A stretch of DNA of 34,230 nucleotides from an uncultured Eubacteriales bacterium (GCA_948787875.1 CAQFKO010000007.1:1-34230), one strand, 5' to 3'. Shown: positions 16,468 through 25,311, numbered from the stretch's first letter. The notes: generated by a model from the sequence alone, not told the origin. Numbers and translations are program-made.

Positions 16468-18885
16468 ATGTTTACAAAAGGACAGATGGTTACAACAGAA
16501 AAATTGCTTGGAGATTATTTATGCAAGCATTATGAAACAAAGCTTGAACAAGCCACCGATGCCCAGCTATATTATGCTATGGCAAAGATGGTGAATGACT
16601 TAATGTATCAAAACAAGGGTCAAGTATGTGAAGTAGTGAGCAGTTCAAAAACTGTGCACTATATGTCCATAGAGTTTTTGCTTGGCAAAAATTTAAAAAA
16701 TAATTTGTGGAATTTGAATTTAGAGGGTTGCATCAGAGCGGTTTTGGCAAGTCATAACAGAGATATTGAAAAAATCTATGCTTATGAAAAAGATGCGGGG
16801 CTTGGAAACGGCGGTCTAGGCAGACTTGCGGCTTGCTATCTTGATTCGATTGCAAGGCTTGGCTATCCAGCTTTTGGCCATTGCATAAAGTATGAATATG
16901 GTTTGTTTAATCAAAAGATTGTTGATGGAAAGCAAATAGAGACCCCGGACGAATGGTTAGATACAGGTTCTGCTTGGCTAAACGCAAGAGAGGACCAAAC
17001 CGTTGAAGTTCGTTTTGGCGGAAAGGTAAATCAAATATACACAGAAGAGGGCTTAATTTATGAATATGAAGGTGCAACCGTAATAGAGGCGATTCCTTAT
17101 GATATGTTAATTTCGGGCTATGATTCAAAGACCTCTTCGGTTTTAAGACTTTGGCAACCTCGTGCAAAAAATGTGTTTAACATAAAAAAGTTTGACCAAG
17201 GTGAGTTTTCTGCTGCGCTCGAAATGAAGAATGAGTTAGAAGCAATCAGCAAAGTGCTTTATCCTTCTGATTCAAACGATAAAGGACGCCATTTAAGGCT
17301 TCTTCAAGAATATTTTTTGTGTTCGGCAGCAGTGCAAAATATGCTTAACAAGTTTTTCAAAAAGCACAAAGATGCAAACAAAATTCCTGAGCTATTATCT
17401 GTTCATTTAAACGACACCCACCCTGTGCTTTGTGTTCCTGAACTTATGCGAATTTTGATGGACGAGCACAGACTTGGTTGGGAAGAGGCTTGGGATATTG
17501 TTACAAAAACAGTAAGCTACACTAACCACACAATTTTGAGTGAAGCGCTTGAAGTTATTTCTTTCTCTTCAATAGAAAGGTTCGTTCCAAGAATTGCCAT
17601 GATAATCAGAGAAATGGACAGAAGATTCAGGTGCAAGCTTGCGGAAATTTACAAAAATGACCAACGCCAAATCGATGCAATGAGCATCATAGGCGGAAAC
17701 CGCGTGTTTATGGCAAATCTCGCAATTTATGCAAGCTTTGCGGTTAACGGCGTTTCAAAAATTCATAGTCATATTTTAAAAACAAGGCTGTTCAGAGACT
17801 ATGCTGAAATATTTCCTGACAGATTTACAAACATCACAAACGGTGTAACGCACCGAAGATGGATAAGTCAATGCAATCCTGCATTAGACAAATTTATTTG
17901 TTCGCTTGTTGGTGAAGAATATTACACAAAGCCAGAATTATTAAATAATTTGCATAACTACATAAGTGACACAAAGGTTCTTGCAAATCTCGGTCAAATA
18001 AAGTTTGAAAACAAAAGAAAGTTTGCCGACTTTTTGGAAAGAACGCAAGGCATTATTATAAATCCAAGTGCAAGATTTGATGTTCAAGTTAAGCGTATTC
18101 ACGAATACAAAAGACAGCTTATGAACGCACTTAAAATCATTTATCTTTGCGAACAAATTCGCATGAACCCAACTCAACCCGTAACTCCGCAAGTGTTTAT
18201 TTTCGCGGGAAAAGCAGCTTCGGGTTATGCAATGGCAAAAAGAATAATAAAATTAATCAACCAACTTTCTGTTGAAATAGAAAACGACCCTGTTTTACGA
18301 GGCAAATTAAAAGTTGTGTTTGTAGAAAACTATTCGGTGTCTTTGGCAGAACTTTTGATGCCTGCAACTGAGGTAAGTGAGCAAATTTCTTTGGCGGGAA
18401 GGGAAGCTTCGGGTACAGGAAATATGAAAGCTGTTGCAAACGGTGCTTTAATGCTTTGCACAATAGACGGAGCGAATATCGAGCTTGCAGACCACTGCGG
18501 ACACGAAAATGTGTTTGAGTTCGGTCTTACTGCCGACGAGGTAGAAAAGCATTTTGCACGCGGATATAATGCAATGGAATATTATATTAACAGCGAAAGA
18601 GTGAGAATTGTTATAGATAAACTAAGCAATGGGCTAGGTGGCGAGCAGTTCACAGATATTGTTGACTATCTTTTGGGACATGCCGATTACAAAGATTCTT
18701 ATATGTGCCTTGCGGATTTCGATAGCTATATTGAAGCTCATTACAAAATGGACGCAGCATATCAAAACCGTGATGAATGGAACAAAAAATCTTTGGCGGC
18801 GATTTCGGGAGTAGGATATTTTTCGTCAGACAGAGCGATTGAAGAATATGTTTCAAAAATTTGGCATTTAAATGCCATAAAATAA
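16468..18885 (+). CDS. glgP: Glycogen/starch/maltodextrin phosphorylase (GT35)
   Basis: An 805-residue PLP enzyme that removes glucose from alpha-1,4 chains as glucose-1-phosphate. It shows VHYMSIEFLLG, the glycine-rich DAGLGNGGLGRLAACYLDS, the substrate-loop region HLNDTHPVLCVPELMR, VKRIHEYKRQ, and the PLP-binding EASGTGNMK with Lys654, followed by NGALMLCTIDGANIEL. Length is normal. RBS AGGAGAA lies seven bases upstream. The gap to glgA is 43 bases and to the next gene 47 bases, consistent with one transcript. It pairs with MalQ, which rebuilds short products, and with the GH13 enzyme downstream. Confidence 0.96.
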   Translation: MFTKGQMVTTEKLLGDYLCKHYETKLEQATDAQLYYAMAKMVNDLMYQNKGQVCEVVSSSKTVHYMSIEFLLGKNLKNNLWNLNLEGCIRAVLASHNRDIEKIYAYEKDAGLGNGGLGRLAACYLDSIARLGYPAFGHCIKYEYGLFNQKIVDGKQIETPDEWLDTGSAWLNAREDQTVEVRFGGKVNQIYTEEGLIYEYEGATVIEAIPYDMLISGYDSKTSSVLRLWQPRAKNVFNIKKFDQGEFSAALEMKNELEAISKVLYPSDSNDKGRHLRLLQEYFLCSAAVQNMLNKFFKKHKDANKIPELLSVHLNDTHPVLCVPELMRILMDEHRLGWEEAWDIVTKTVSYTNHTILSEALEVISFSSIERFVPRIAMIIREMDRRFRCKLAEIYKNDQRQIDAMSIIGGNRVFMANLAIYASFAVNGVSKIHSHILKTRLFRDYAEIFPDRFTNITNGVTHRRWISQCNPALDKFICSLVGEEYYTKPELLNNLHNYISDTKVLANLGQIKFENKRKFADFLERTQGIIINPSARFDVQVKRIHEYKRQLMNALKIIYLCEQIRMNPTQPVTPQVFIFAGKAASGYAMAKRIIKLINQLSVEIENDPVLRGKLKVVFVENYSVSLAELLMPATEVSEQISLAGREASGTGNMKAVANGALMLCTIDGANIELADHCGHENVFEFGLTADEVEKHFARGYNAMEYYINSERVRIVIDKLSNGLGGEQFTDIVDYLLGHADYKDSYMCLADFDSYIEAHYKMDAAYQNRDEWNKKSLAAISGVGYFSSDRAIEEYVSKIWHLNAIK

Positions 18886-18932
18886 AAATAAATAAAAAAA
18901 ATATAAATTTAAAACAGCAAAGGAGGAATTTA

Positions 18933-20774
18933 ATGAATCAACTAGCCTACTATGACCCTTTGCTTTTTAAGTGCCCAAAAGGAGCGGTAGTCAAGGGAAC
19001 ACGAGTTGCATTTCATATATTTGTCAAAGCAGACCAAAATATAAGTCAAGCTTATTTAATGATAAAAAATGATTATGACAATGACTATCAATATGTTCCA
19101 TTTATGTCGCGAAAAATTTTTACGGGAAAAATTGAGCCAAATCAAATAAAAGAAGAAAACATAGAGGTTTTTGAGTTTGTTTATAATTTTGATTCAAATG
19201 GTCATTTTTGGTATAAGTTCAAACTTGAAACAAAATTCGGCACAAGATTTTTAAACAAAACTTACACAAATTATTCTTATGTTTCGGAGCATGGCGGGGA
19301 AGACTTTTTTCAGTTGGTTACAAGCGAAAGTTATAAAACACCGGCAGATGTTTTGGAAGGCGGAATAATTTATCAAATAATGGTAGACAGGTTTTGCAAA
19401 CTGAGCAAACCAAAGGTAAGAGAGCCTCTTATTTATCGTGACGATTGGGGCGGAGCAATAAACAAATATTTTACCGATCCGATAAAGATAAACAGCCAAG
19501 TTTTTGGCGGAAGCTTTACGGGTGTTACTTCAAAGTTAGAATACATAAAACAATTAGGTGTCACCACAATATATTTTAATCCAATAAGCTTGGCAAACAG
19601 TCATCACAAATACGATACTGCCGATTATATGCGAGTTGACGATATGTATGGAACGGAAACGCAGTTTAAAGAGCTTGTTGAAAAAGCCCGCAAACTTGGA
19701 ATAAAAGTGATTATTGACGGAGTTTATAACCATACGGGAAGCGACAGCGTATATTTTAATCGTGAAAAACACTTTGGTGACGGCGGGGCTTATAACGACA
19801 AAAATTCAAAATATTATGATTGGTATGAATGGGTAAACTATCCAAACGAATATAACTGCTGGTGGGGCATTGATACTTTGCCGAATGTAAGGGATAATTG
19901 CAAGGCTTTTAGAAACTATATTGCGGGCGAGGGCGGAGTTATTGAAAAGTTTATGAAGCTTGGCGTAGCAGGTGTAAGGCTAGATGTTGCCGACGAAATA
20001 TCCGACGAATTTTTAAAGCTTATTTCAAACAGAGTAAAGCTCAACAATCCAAACGGCGTTGTTATGGGCGAGGTTTGGGAAGATGCATCAACCAAAATTA
20101 GCTATGGATATAGGAGAAAATATTTTTCTAATAACGAACTTAACAGCGTTATGAACTATCCCGTAAAAGAAAGTATAATTAATTATATAAGAAGCGGAGA
20201 TCCTTTTGATTTTGTTTCAACATTGAGAATGCTTCAAAACAACTATCCAAAAGAAGTTCAAGATAATCTTATGAACTTTTTGGGAACTCACGACACGGGC
20301 AGAATAATGAGCGAGCTTTTGGGAATTGCGGGAAGCGACAGAGCAAAGGCAAAAAAACTTTTAAAAATAGCAGTTGGCTTAACATTCACGGTAACCGGAG
20401 TGCCGTCGATATTTTACGGAGACGAATACGGAATGGAAAACAATGACGGCAATGCAAGGGGCTGTTTTGATTGGAACAACAGCGGAAGCGATATATTGAA
20501 TATGTTTAAAAAGTTTGCGCAAATAAGACAACTTGAAGTGTTTAAGCATGGTGAAATGAATATACTTTCTTCCGAAAACGGAAAGCTCGTTTTTGAAAGA
20601 ATTGGTGCCGGAGAAAGAGTAATAGTGTTTACAAACATGAAAGAAAGTGCGTTAAGAGTTAATCTTTCGGGAAATTATGTTTCGCTGTTAAACGGAAAAA
20701 AATATAATCAAAAAAATAATAATTTTTGTTTAAATTATTTAGATATAGAAATTTTGCAAGAAATAATTAAATAA
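18933..20774 (+). CDS. GH13 alpha-amylase family enzyme, neopullulanase/cyclomaltodextrinase-like
   Basis: A 613-residue protein; the start at 18933 follows a near-perfect AAAGGAGGAATTTA, whereas the earlier in-frame ATG at 18861 lies inside glgP. There is no signal peptide, so it is cytoplasmic. A beta-rich N-domain (about 1-130), as in CBM34-type neopullulanases, precedes the GH13 barrel. Conserved regions are DGVYNHTG, GVRLDVADE (Asp351, nucleophile), VMGEVWED (Glu380, acid/base) and LGTHDTGR (His-Asp454). VDRF and WWGIDTLPNV are also typical of the subfamily. It probably cleaves alpha-1,4 (and perhaps alpha-1,6) bonds in cyclic or branched dextrins released from glycogen. Exact specificity cannot be set from sequence. 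It is the last gene of the cluster, followed by a strong terminator. Confidence 0.88.
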   Translation: MNQLAYYDPLLFKCPKGAVVKGTRVAFHIFVKADQNISQAYLMIKNDYDNDYQYVPFMSRKIFTGKIEPNQIKEENIEVFEFVYNFDSNGHFWYKFKLETKFGTRFLNKTYTNYSYVSEHGGEDFFQLVTSESYKTPADVLEGGIIYQIMVDRFCKLSKPKVREPLIYRDDWGGAINKYFTDPIKINSQVFGGSFTGVTSKLEYIKQLGVTTIYFNPISLANSHHKYDTADYMRVDDMYGTETQFKELVEKARKLGIKVIIDGVYNHTGSDSVYFNREKHFGDGGAYNDKNSKYYDWYEWVNYPNEYNCWWGIDTLPNVRDNCKAFRNYIAGEGGVIEKFMKLGVAGVRLDVADEISDEFLKLISNRVKLNNPNGVVMGEVWEDASTKISYGYRRKYFSNNELNSVMNYPVKESIINYIRSGDPFDFVSTLRMLQNNYPKEVQDNLMNFLGTHDTGRIMSELLGIAGSDRAKAKKLLKIAVGLTFTVTGVPSIFYGDEYGMENNDGNARGCFDWNNSGSDILNMFKKFAQIRQLEVFKHGEMNILSSENGKLVFERIGAGERVIVFTNMKESALRVNLSGNYVSLLNGKKYNQKNNNFCLNYLDIEILQEIIK

Positions 20775-20806
20775 AAAACACTACAATAATTTGTAGTGTT
20801 TTTTTT
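20773..20806. terminator. Bidirectional terminator ending the glycogen cluster
   Basis: AACACTACAA, loop TAAT, TTGTAGTGTT form a perfect ten-base stem, extended by flanking A and T runs. It directly follows the GH13 stop and also lies 56 bases past the end of pncB on the other strand. Confidence 0.92.
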
Positions 20807-20861
20807 GCAAATGTAAATTATAGTTATTTTTATGAGATTTTTACAAATAACTTATAAAAAA

Positions 20862-22283
20862 TTATCTGTATCTTTTGTTTAAAAGCATCTCTTTTACAGC
20901 CAAAAGTTCGTCAGAAATATTAACAGGATAAACTTGTGGATTGTGAAGCCTTGTTGCTTCGGGCGAAAGTGTGGAAATTTCAAAAGCAATATTTTTTCTG
21001 ATTTGCTCAGGTGACAAGCATTTAAGTTGTCTTTTTCCGTCCTCAATAAATTTAAACCTTAAATCTCTAACAGAATAATTTTTTATTTCTTTCATCATCC
21101 AAGGTCTGTCAGGGTCTTTAATTTTTAGTTTTCCCGTCGGTGCATGTTCCGATGCCAAGCATATTATATCAGATATAATTTTTTTCTTTTCGTCATAAAG
21201 TCTGTAAACATTTTTTACCGCAGGCAAAGTTATTTTAGAAAAATTGTCTGAAATTTTTATTCGTGGCAAAGTTTGTCCTTTTCTTTCTATTGCAACCAAT
21301 TTATAAACTGCCCCAAAGGTTGGGCTCGACCTTGAAGTTACAAGGTTTTCTCCAACTGCAAAAATATCCACAGGAGCATTTTGTTGCAAGAGGGATTCAA
21401 TAACAAACTCGTCAACAGAGTTAGAAACTATTATTTTTGTTTCGGTCATGCCTTCGTTGTCAAGCCTTGTTCTGACTTCTTTTGAAAGATAAGCAAGGTC
21501 ACCGCTGTCAATTCTTACGGCTTTAAGATATTGTCCCATTGGCTCTAATATTTTTTTGTGAACTTTTATAGCATTAACAAGCCCGCTTTCCAAAACATTA
21601 TAGGTATCAATAATAAGTATGCAATTAAGAGGATTTGATTTTGCATAAGTTTTAAACGCATCATATTCGGACTCAAAGGCTTGAACATAAGAATGTGAAA
21701 GCGTTCCGATAACGGGAACTTTAAACATTTTTCCCGTAAGCACGCAAGACGTTGCAGCCGAGCCGCCCTCATACGAATAAAGTGCGCCATATACTGCGGC
21801 TTCGTCATTTTGTGCTCGTCTAGAACCTATTTCATAAATTTTTTGATTTTTTGCACAGCGAACCATACGATTTGCTTTTGAGGTTATAAGGCTGGCAAAA
21901 TTAAATTTTTGAAGTATTGCAGTTTCAAGAAGTTGAGCTTCAATAATCGGAGCTCTGATTGTAATAATGGGCTCTTGCGGAAACATAACAGTTCCGTCAG
22001 CAACCGCCCACACATCTCCCGAAAATCTAAGATTAGCCAAATATTTAATAAAGTTTCGAGAGAAGATTCCAAGTGATTCAATATATTCGATTTCTTCTTT
22101 TGAGTAGCAAAAGTTGCAAATAAAATCAACAATTTCGGCAATTCCGTTAGCTATTGCAAAAGGCGCGCCGTCCGGAGCTTTTCTGTAAAACACATCAAAA
22201 TAAGCAATTGTTTCCCTCATGCCATTGTCAAAATAGCTTTGACTCATTGACAGTTCATAAAAATCTGTAGTTAGATTTCTCAT
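20862..22283 (-). CDS. pncB: Nicotinate phosphoribosyltransferase
   Basis: A 473-residue enzyme that makes nicotinate mononucleotide from nicotinate and PRPP, with ATP use, in NAD salvage. The N-terminus LTTDFYELSMSQSYF is typical. EIGSRRAQ (151-158) contacts substrate phosphate, His197 in GTLSHSYV is the expected phosphorylated histidine, and AVRIDSGDLAYLS is the PRPP-phosphate region. Length fits the bacterial Gram-positive type. A strong ribosome site AGGAGGGG lies upstream of the ATG, and a consensus promoter precedes it. It is divergent from the unknown gene at 22460. Nicotinamide phosphoribosyltransferase is a related alternative but is less likely given these motifs. Confidence 0.93.
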   Translation of the reverse strand: MRNLTTDFYELSMSQSYFDNGMRETIAYFDVFYRKAPDGAPFAIANGIAEIVDFICNFCYSKEEIEYIESLGIFSRNFIKYLANLRFSGDVWAVADGTVMFPQEPIITIRAPIIEAQLLETAILQKFNFASLITSKANRMVRCAKNQKIYEIGSRRAQNDEAAVYGALYSYEGGSAATSCVLTGKMFKVPVIGTLSHSYVQAFESEYDAFKTYAKSNPLNCILIIDTYNVLESGLVNAIKVHKKILEPMGQYLKAVRIDSGDLAYLSKEVRTRLDNEGMTETKIIVSNSVDEFVIESLLQQNAPVDIFAVGENLVTSRSSPTFGAVYKLVAIERKGQTLPRIKISDNFSKITLPAVKNVYRLYDEKKKIISDIICLASEHAPTGKLKIKDPDRPWMMKEIKNYSVRDLRFKFIEDGKRQLKCLSPEQIRKNIAFEISTLSPEATRLHNPQVYPVNISDELLAVKEMLLNKRYR

Positions 22284-22308
22284 ATTTTAACATTCCCCTC
22301 CTAATCTA

Positions 22309-22337
22309 ATTATATATTATTCCGCAAGCCAAATCAA
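22309..22337 (-). promoter_or_regulatory. Promoter of pncB
   Basis: On the minus strand TTGATT (22332-22337), a 17-base spacer and TATAAT (22309-22314) precede pncB. Confidence 0.6.
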
Positions 22338-22354
22338 ATTTTTTTAAGAAATAT

Positions 22355-22386
22355 AGCGAAAAACGCATTATTTTGCGCTTTTTGCT
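22355..22386. repeat. 12-base imperfect inverted repeat in the pncB divergent region
   Basis: AGCGAAAAACGC (22355-22366) and GCGCTTTTTGCT (22375-22386) match in ten of twelve positions around an eight-base AT spacer. It lies between the two divergent promoters, a usual place for a shared operator, and overlaps an extended -10-like TGCTACAAT (22383-22391). It could also form an RNA hairpin. No regulator is known. Confidence 0.5.
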
Positions 22387-22410
22387 ACAATTTATACAAA
22401 AAATTTGGTA

Positions 22411-22439
22411 TTGAAAAATGCAAATTCTTGTGGTATACT
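22411..22439 (+). promoter_or_regulatory. Promoter of the unknown gene at 22460
   Basis: TTGAAA (22411-22416), 17-base spacer ending in TGG, TATACT (22434-22439). The transcript would start only about 12-15 bases before the coding start, leaving room for TTGGAGAG. Confidence 0.7.
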
Positions 22440-22459
22440 GAGTTTGTATTGGAGAGAAT

Positions 22460-23623
22460 ATGAAAGATATTAATTTAAAAGATTTTTATGAATATAGCGT
22501 AATAGAGAACTATGACAAATATATAAAGCTTTGTTATTCTGAAAATTATTTGGTGTTAAAGTATCTTTTTAAATCGATTGCAGCCGACAAGGCACTCAGG
22601 GAGTTTGAACAAAACAATGGCAGTTCAAGTTTTCCAAAAATGTTAAAAACAAAAATTTATGATATTCTTCACAAATCAGCAGGCGAAAGCAGATTTGTTT
22701 ATTTTATGAATCTTATTGGATTGATTAATGACAAAGTTTTTGATATAAATAGAGCTTATATTGAAGAGGCTGGGGAATTTTTTGAAAACTTTAAAAAGTA
22801 TTACAACTCAAACAAAACCTTTGAAGAATGTTTTTGTGGATTAGAGGTTTTGGATCAGAATTTTTTGCAAGACATTTCAAAATATGAAAAAAATCTAATG
22901 ACCCAAAAAGAAGTATCAAAATTTTCAGGCCTTTATAATGATTATTTTGTGTTTCATGAAGAAACCAAATTGTTGTTTAATTTTATGAGCTTGTGCGACA
23001 TTATCAATTCTTTGAATAATGATTTTGACGAGGTCGGCTATAAAACTATAAATTTTGAAGTTCCGCAAAAAGATGTGGCACTTATATCAAGAGAAGAAAT
23101 AAATAAGTTGAGAAAAATTGTTATGGAACTTTATTTAGTTCAGGACAAAGAAATAAAAAATCAAGAGCACATTGTTAAAAACGCAAAAATGTTTGCAACA
23201 AAAAATTCCAATGATCAAAAAATGCAAGACGAACTAGATAATGAAATAAATAAACTGAATGATATCTATAATAAGAGTCAATACATTGTTAATTTTGAAA
23301 AAATAATAAACATTTTTGAAGAGCGTTTAGACTTTGCAAATTTCGATTATAATATTAATACAAAAATAAAGTGTTCAAACAAAATCAGGTGGAATGTTGG
23401 CAACCTTGGCGCAAGAAAATTGAAAAAGCCGATAAACAGAGTTTATTATCACAGAGCAGAGGCAACTATGCTTGAATTTAACAGCAGAGAACTTGGCAGT
23501 TGCGACGATTTGGTTTTAGAGCTTATTGAGCGTGCGGGTGGAAAATATAATTTGAACTTTTTAAAAATATCGTCACAGTTAAAAATGTTTGGCTATTGCA
23601 ACAAAGGCAGTCAAATGGAATAA
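22460..23623 (+). CDS. Protein of unknown function, helical, cytoplasmic
   Basis: A 387-residue protein I do not recognise. It has no signal peptide or membrane segment. Most of it looks alpha-helical, with a charged Asn/Lys/Glu-rich stretch (about 210-280) that could form a coiled coil. The C-terminal part (about 310-387) is more basic and contains IRWNVGNLGARKLKKPINR. No catalytic motif is evident. A strong promoter and TTGGAGAG ribosome site show that it is expressed. It stands alone, divergent from pncB, and is followed by the curved-DNA-like stretch. Base composition and codon use resemble the neighbours, so I see no sign of recent transfer. Confidence 0.8.
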   Translation: MKDINLKDFYEYSVIENYDKYIKLCYSENYLVLKYLFKSIAADKALREFEQNNGSSSFPKMLKTKIYDILHKSAGESRFVYFMNLIGLINDKVFDINRAYIEEAGEFFENFKKYYNSNKTFEECFCGLEVLDQNFLQDISKYEKNLMTQKEVSKFSGLYNDYFVFHEETKLLFNFMSLCDIINSLNNDFDEVGYKTINFEVPQKDVALISREEINKLRKIVMELYLVQDKEIKNQEHIVKNAKMFATKNSNDQKMQDELDNEINKLNDIYNKSQYIVNFEKIINIFEERLDFANFDYNINTKIKCSNKIRWNVGNLGARKLKKPINRVYYHRAEATMLEFNSRELGSCDDLVLELIERAGGKYNLNFLKISSQLKMFGYCNKGSQME

Positions 23624-23644
23624 TTAAATTGTTTATAAAAGCTT

Positions 23645-23890
23645 AAAAAGTGTCAAAAATCATTTTAATTTGCTAAAAATAAAAAGAAAATTATATAAAA
23701 ACTCAAAATCAGACCAAATCATACGCAAATCGACGATTTTTTAAGTTTTCTGACGAAATCTAACGAATTGCGACAATATAATAAAATTTCTTTCAAATTA
23801 ATGACAAAAACTTTTAAATTCGATCAAAAACTTCAATATCTTACTAAATGCGACGAAATCATACTGATTAAAACGAAATACTACAAATTT
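23645..23890. repeat. Degenerate 10-base-phased A-tract array (predicted curved DNA) in a gene-free stretch
   Basis: The 345 bases between the stop at 23623 and the convergent ECF gene at 23969 carry no gene. From 23645 to 23887 short A or A/T tracts recur at nearly the same place in every block of ten bases, about 25 times, with a period close to 10.0. The best decamers read like YGACGAAATC: AGACCAAATC (23711), TGACGAAATC (23751) and CGACGAAATC (23851). Two are followed by ATAC and the third by TAAC. A-tracts phased with the helix bend DNA. Ten is not a multiple of three, so this is not a coding repeat. A weak hairpin with large loop (23934-23964) may end transcription. Confidence 0.65.
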
Positions 23891-23968
23891 ATACATTATT
23901 TATTAAAAAAGTAAAAAATATTTTAAAATAAATAAAAATCAACTAATTAGTATAGTGGATTTTTTGTT

Positions 23969-24541
23969 TTATTTTGAATTATAACCTCTGGCAATTATTG
24001 CCTTTTCAAGAATTTCTACTCTTTTGAATATTTCCAAAAAGAATAATGCAAATATATGATGGCCTTGTGTAACCATATTTTTTAGGTTAAGTTTAAAGCC
24101 TTTTGCTTTTAAAGTTTTTTGCAAGTTTTTTGCAGAGATTGAAAGAATCGGTACGAATTCAAGCGCTATTACAATCATAAGAGAGATTGCCTGTGTGTCA
24201 ACTTTAAAAATTTTTAGCGGAAACAAAAGCTGAGAAAATCCGGAAGCAATCATGCTTGGTTTGAATATTTTTCCGAAGATAAATGTAAAGTTGCAAACAA
24301 CAATAAGTTTCCAAGCGGTCAAAAGGCAGGACACTAAATCTAAGAATATTAAGTTAATCAAAAACACAAAGGTCGCAAATAAAGTTATTCCGAAAATATT
24401 TTTAATTGTTTTTGAAGAGCCCGTTTTAAAAATAATGCACAAAAGAATGTTAAACCCCGAAAAAGCAGTCAGCCAAATCCAATTTGGCGACAAAAATACG
24501 ACCACAGAATAAGCCATAAAAAAAAGTATTGCCAAAATCAT
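23969..24541 (-). CDS. ECF transporter transmembrane (T) component
   Basis: A 190-residue membrane protein with about four to five hydrophobic segments and the cytosolic coupling helices that contact the ATPases. The two diagnostic Ala-x-Gly signatures are present as AKG (146-148, KAKGFKL) and ARG (184-186, ARGYNS). It is shorter than usual T components (about 260 residues), mainly because the first membrane part is brief. The start overlaps the stop of the ATPase gene by four bases (ATGA), so translation is coupled. It is the last gene of the operon. Confidence 0.85.
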   Translation of the reverse strand: MILAILFFMAYSVVVFLSPNWIWLTAFSGFNILLCIIFKTGSSKTIKNIFGITLFATFVFLINLIFLDLVSCLLTAWKLIVVCNFTFIFGKIFKPSMIASGFSQLLFPLKIFKVDTQAISLMIVIALEFVPILSISAKNLQKTLKAKGFKLNLKNMVTQGHHIFALFFLEIFKRVEILEKAIIARGYNSK

Positions 24542-25311
24542 TTTAGCCTGCCTTCAAGCTCTGCGAAAATTTCTTCGTCAAATTTTATGTCGGCTCTTTT
24601 TAGTTTGTTTAAAATTTTTATTTTAAGTGAAATTTCCATTCCTATTTGCTTGAATATTTCTAGATCAAAAATAGTGTCTTTTGTGGACTTAAAACTTTTT
24701 ATTTCGCCATTATCTAAAACCATAACTTTGTCGGCAAATACAATTTCGTCAAGCACATTTGTTGCAAAAACCAAAGTGATTCCCATTTTTTTCAGTTCGC
24801 CAAAAAGCTTAAAAAGCTCTTTTTTTGCTGCTTCGTCAAGATAGTTTGACACCTCATCAAGAAGCAAGATTTTTGGCTTTGTGGCAAGCATATTGGCAAT
24901 AACAAGCCTTTGCTTTTGCCCTGCCGAAAGGGTGGAGGTTTCATGCTTTTCAAACCCATTAAGATGCACAAGCGCAAGTGCCTCACTTATTCTTTGTTTC
25001 CATTCATTTTTCGGAACTTTGTGATTTTTTAGCGTAAAAATTATATCTTCTTCAACTATGCTGAAAATTATTTGGTTGTCGGGACTTGAAAAAACCATTC
25101 CTAAATTCTGTCCGCAAATCGGCTTTTTGCCATCAACAAAAATATTGCCTTTTTTTTGTTTGGAAAGTCCTCCCGCAAGGTTCAAAACAGTGGTTTTTCC
25201 GCTTGCATTATTTCCGATAATGGCAACAATTTCTCCGTCTTGAATTTCGAAGTTTAAGTTTTTTATTTCAAAATTCGGATATTTAAGGCAAACATTTTCA
25301 AATTTAATCAT
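24538..25311 (-). CDS. ECF transporter ATPase (A) component
   Basis: A 257-residue ABC ATPase energising uptake. The start at 25311 is preferred: GAGG lies eight bases upstream, and the ATG overlaps the stop of the S-component gene (ATGATTAA). The longer reading from 25407 begins inside that gene. Motifs: Walker A GNNASGKT (33-40), Q-loop region SSPDNQ (75-80), signature LSAGQKQR (128-135), Walker B ILLLDE (148-153). The switch histidine expected in the FATH-type loop appears to be Asn185 (FATNVLDE). ECF transporters usually use an EcfA/EcfA' pair, but only one ATPase gene is present here, so a partner elsewhere is plausible. Confidence 0.9.
   Translation of the reverse strand: MIKFENVCLKYPNFEIKNLNFEIQDGEIVAIIGNNASGKTTVLNLAGGLSKQKKGNIFVDGKKPICGQNLGMVFSSPDNQIIFSIVEEDIIFTLKNHKVPKNEWKQRISEALALVHLNGFEKHETSTLSAGQKQRLVIANMLATKPKILLLDEVSNYLDEAAKKELFKLFGELKKMGITLVFATNVLDEIVFADKVMVLDNGEIKSFKSTKDTIFDLEIFKQIGMEISLKIKILNKLKRADIKFDEEIFAELEGRLK

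Noticed and set aside
23645..23890. CRISPR array or site-specific recombination repeats in the decamer region
   Set aside because: The units are ten bases long, degenerate and without unique spacers, and no cas or recombinase gene is nearby.
23934..23964. AAAAATC/GATTTTT hairpin as a terminator between the unknown gene and the ECF operon
   Set aside because: The stem is A/T-rich with a 17-base loop; it is too weak to list as a terminator, although the loop contains the palindrome ACTAATTAGT.
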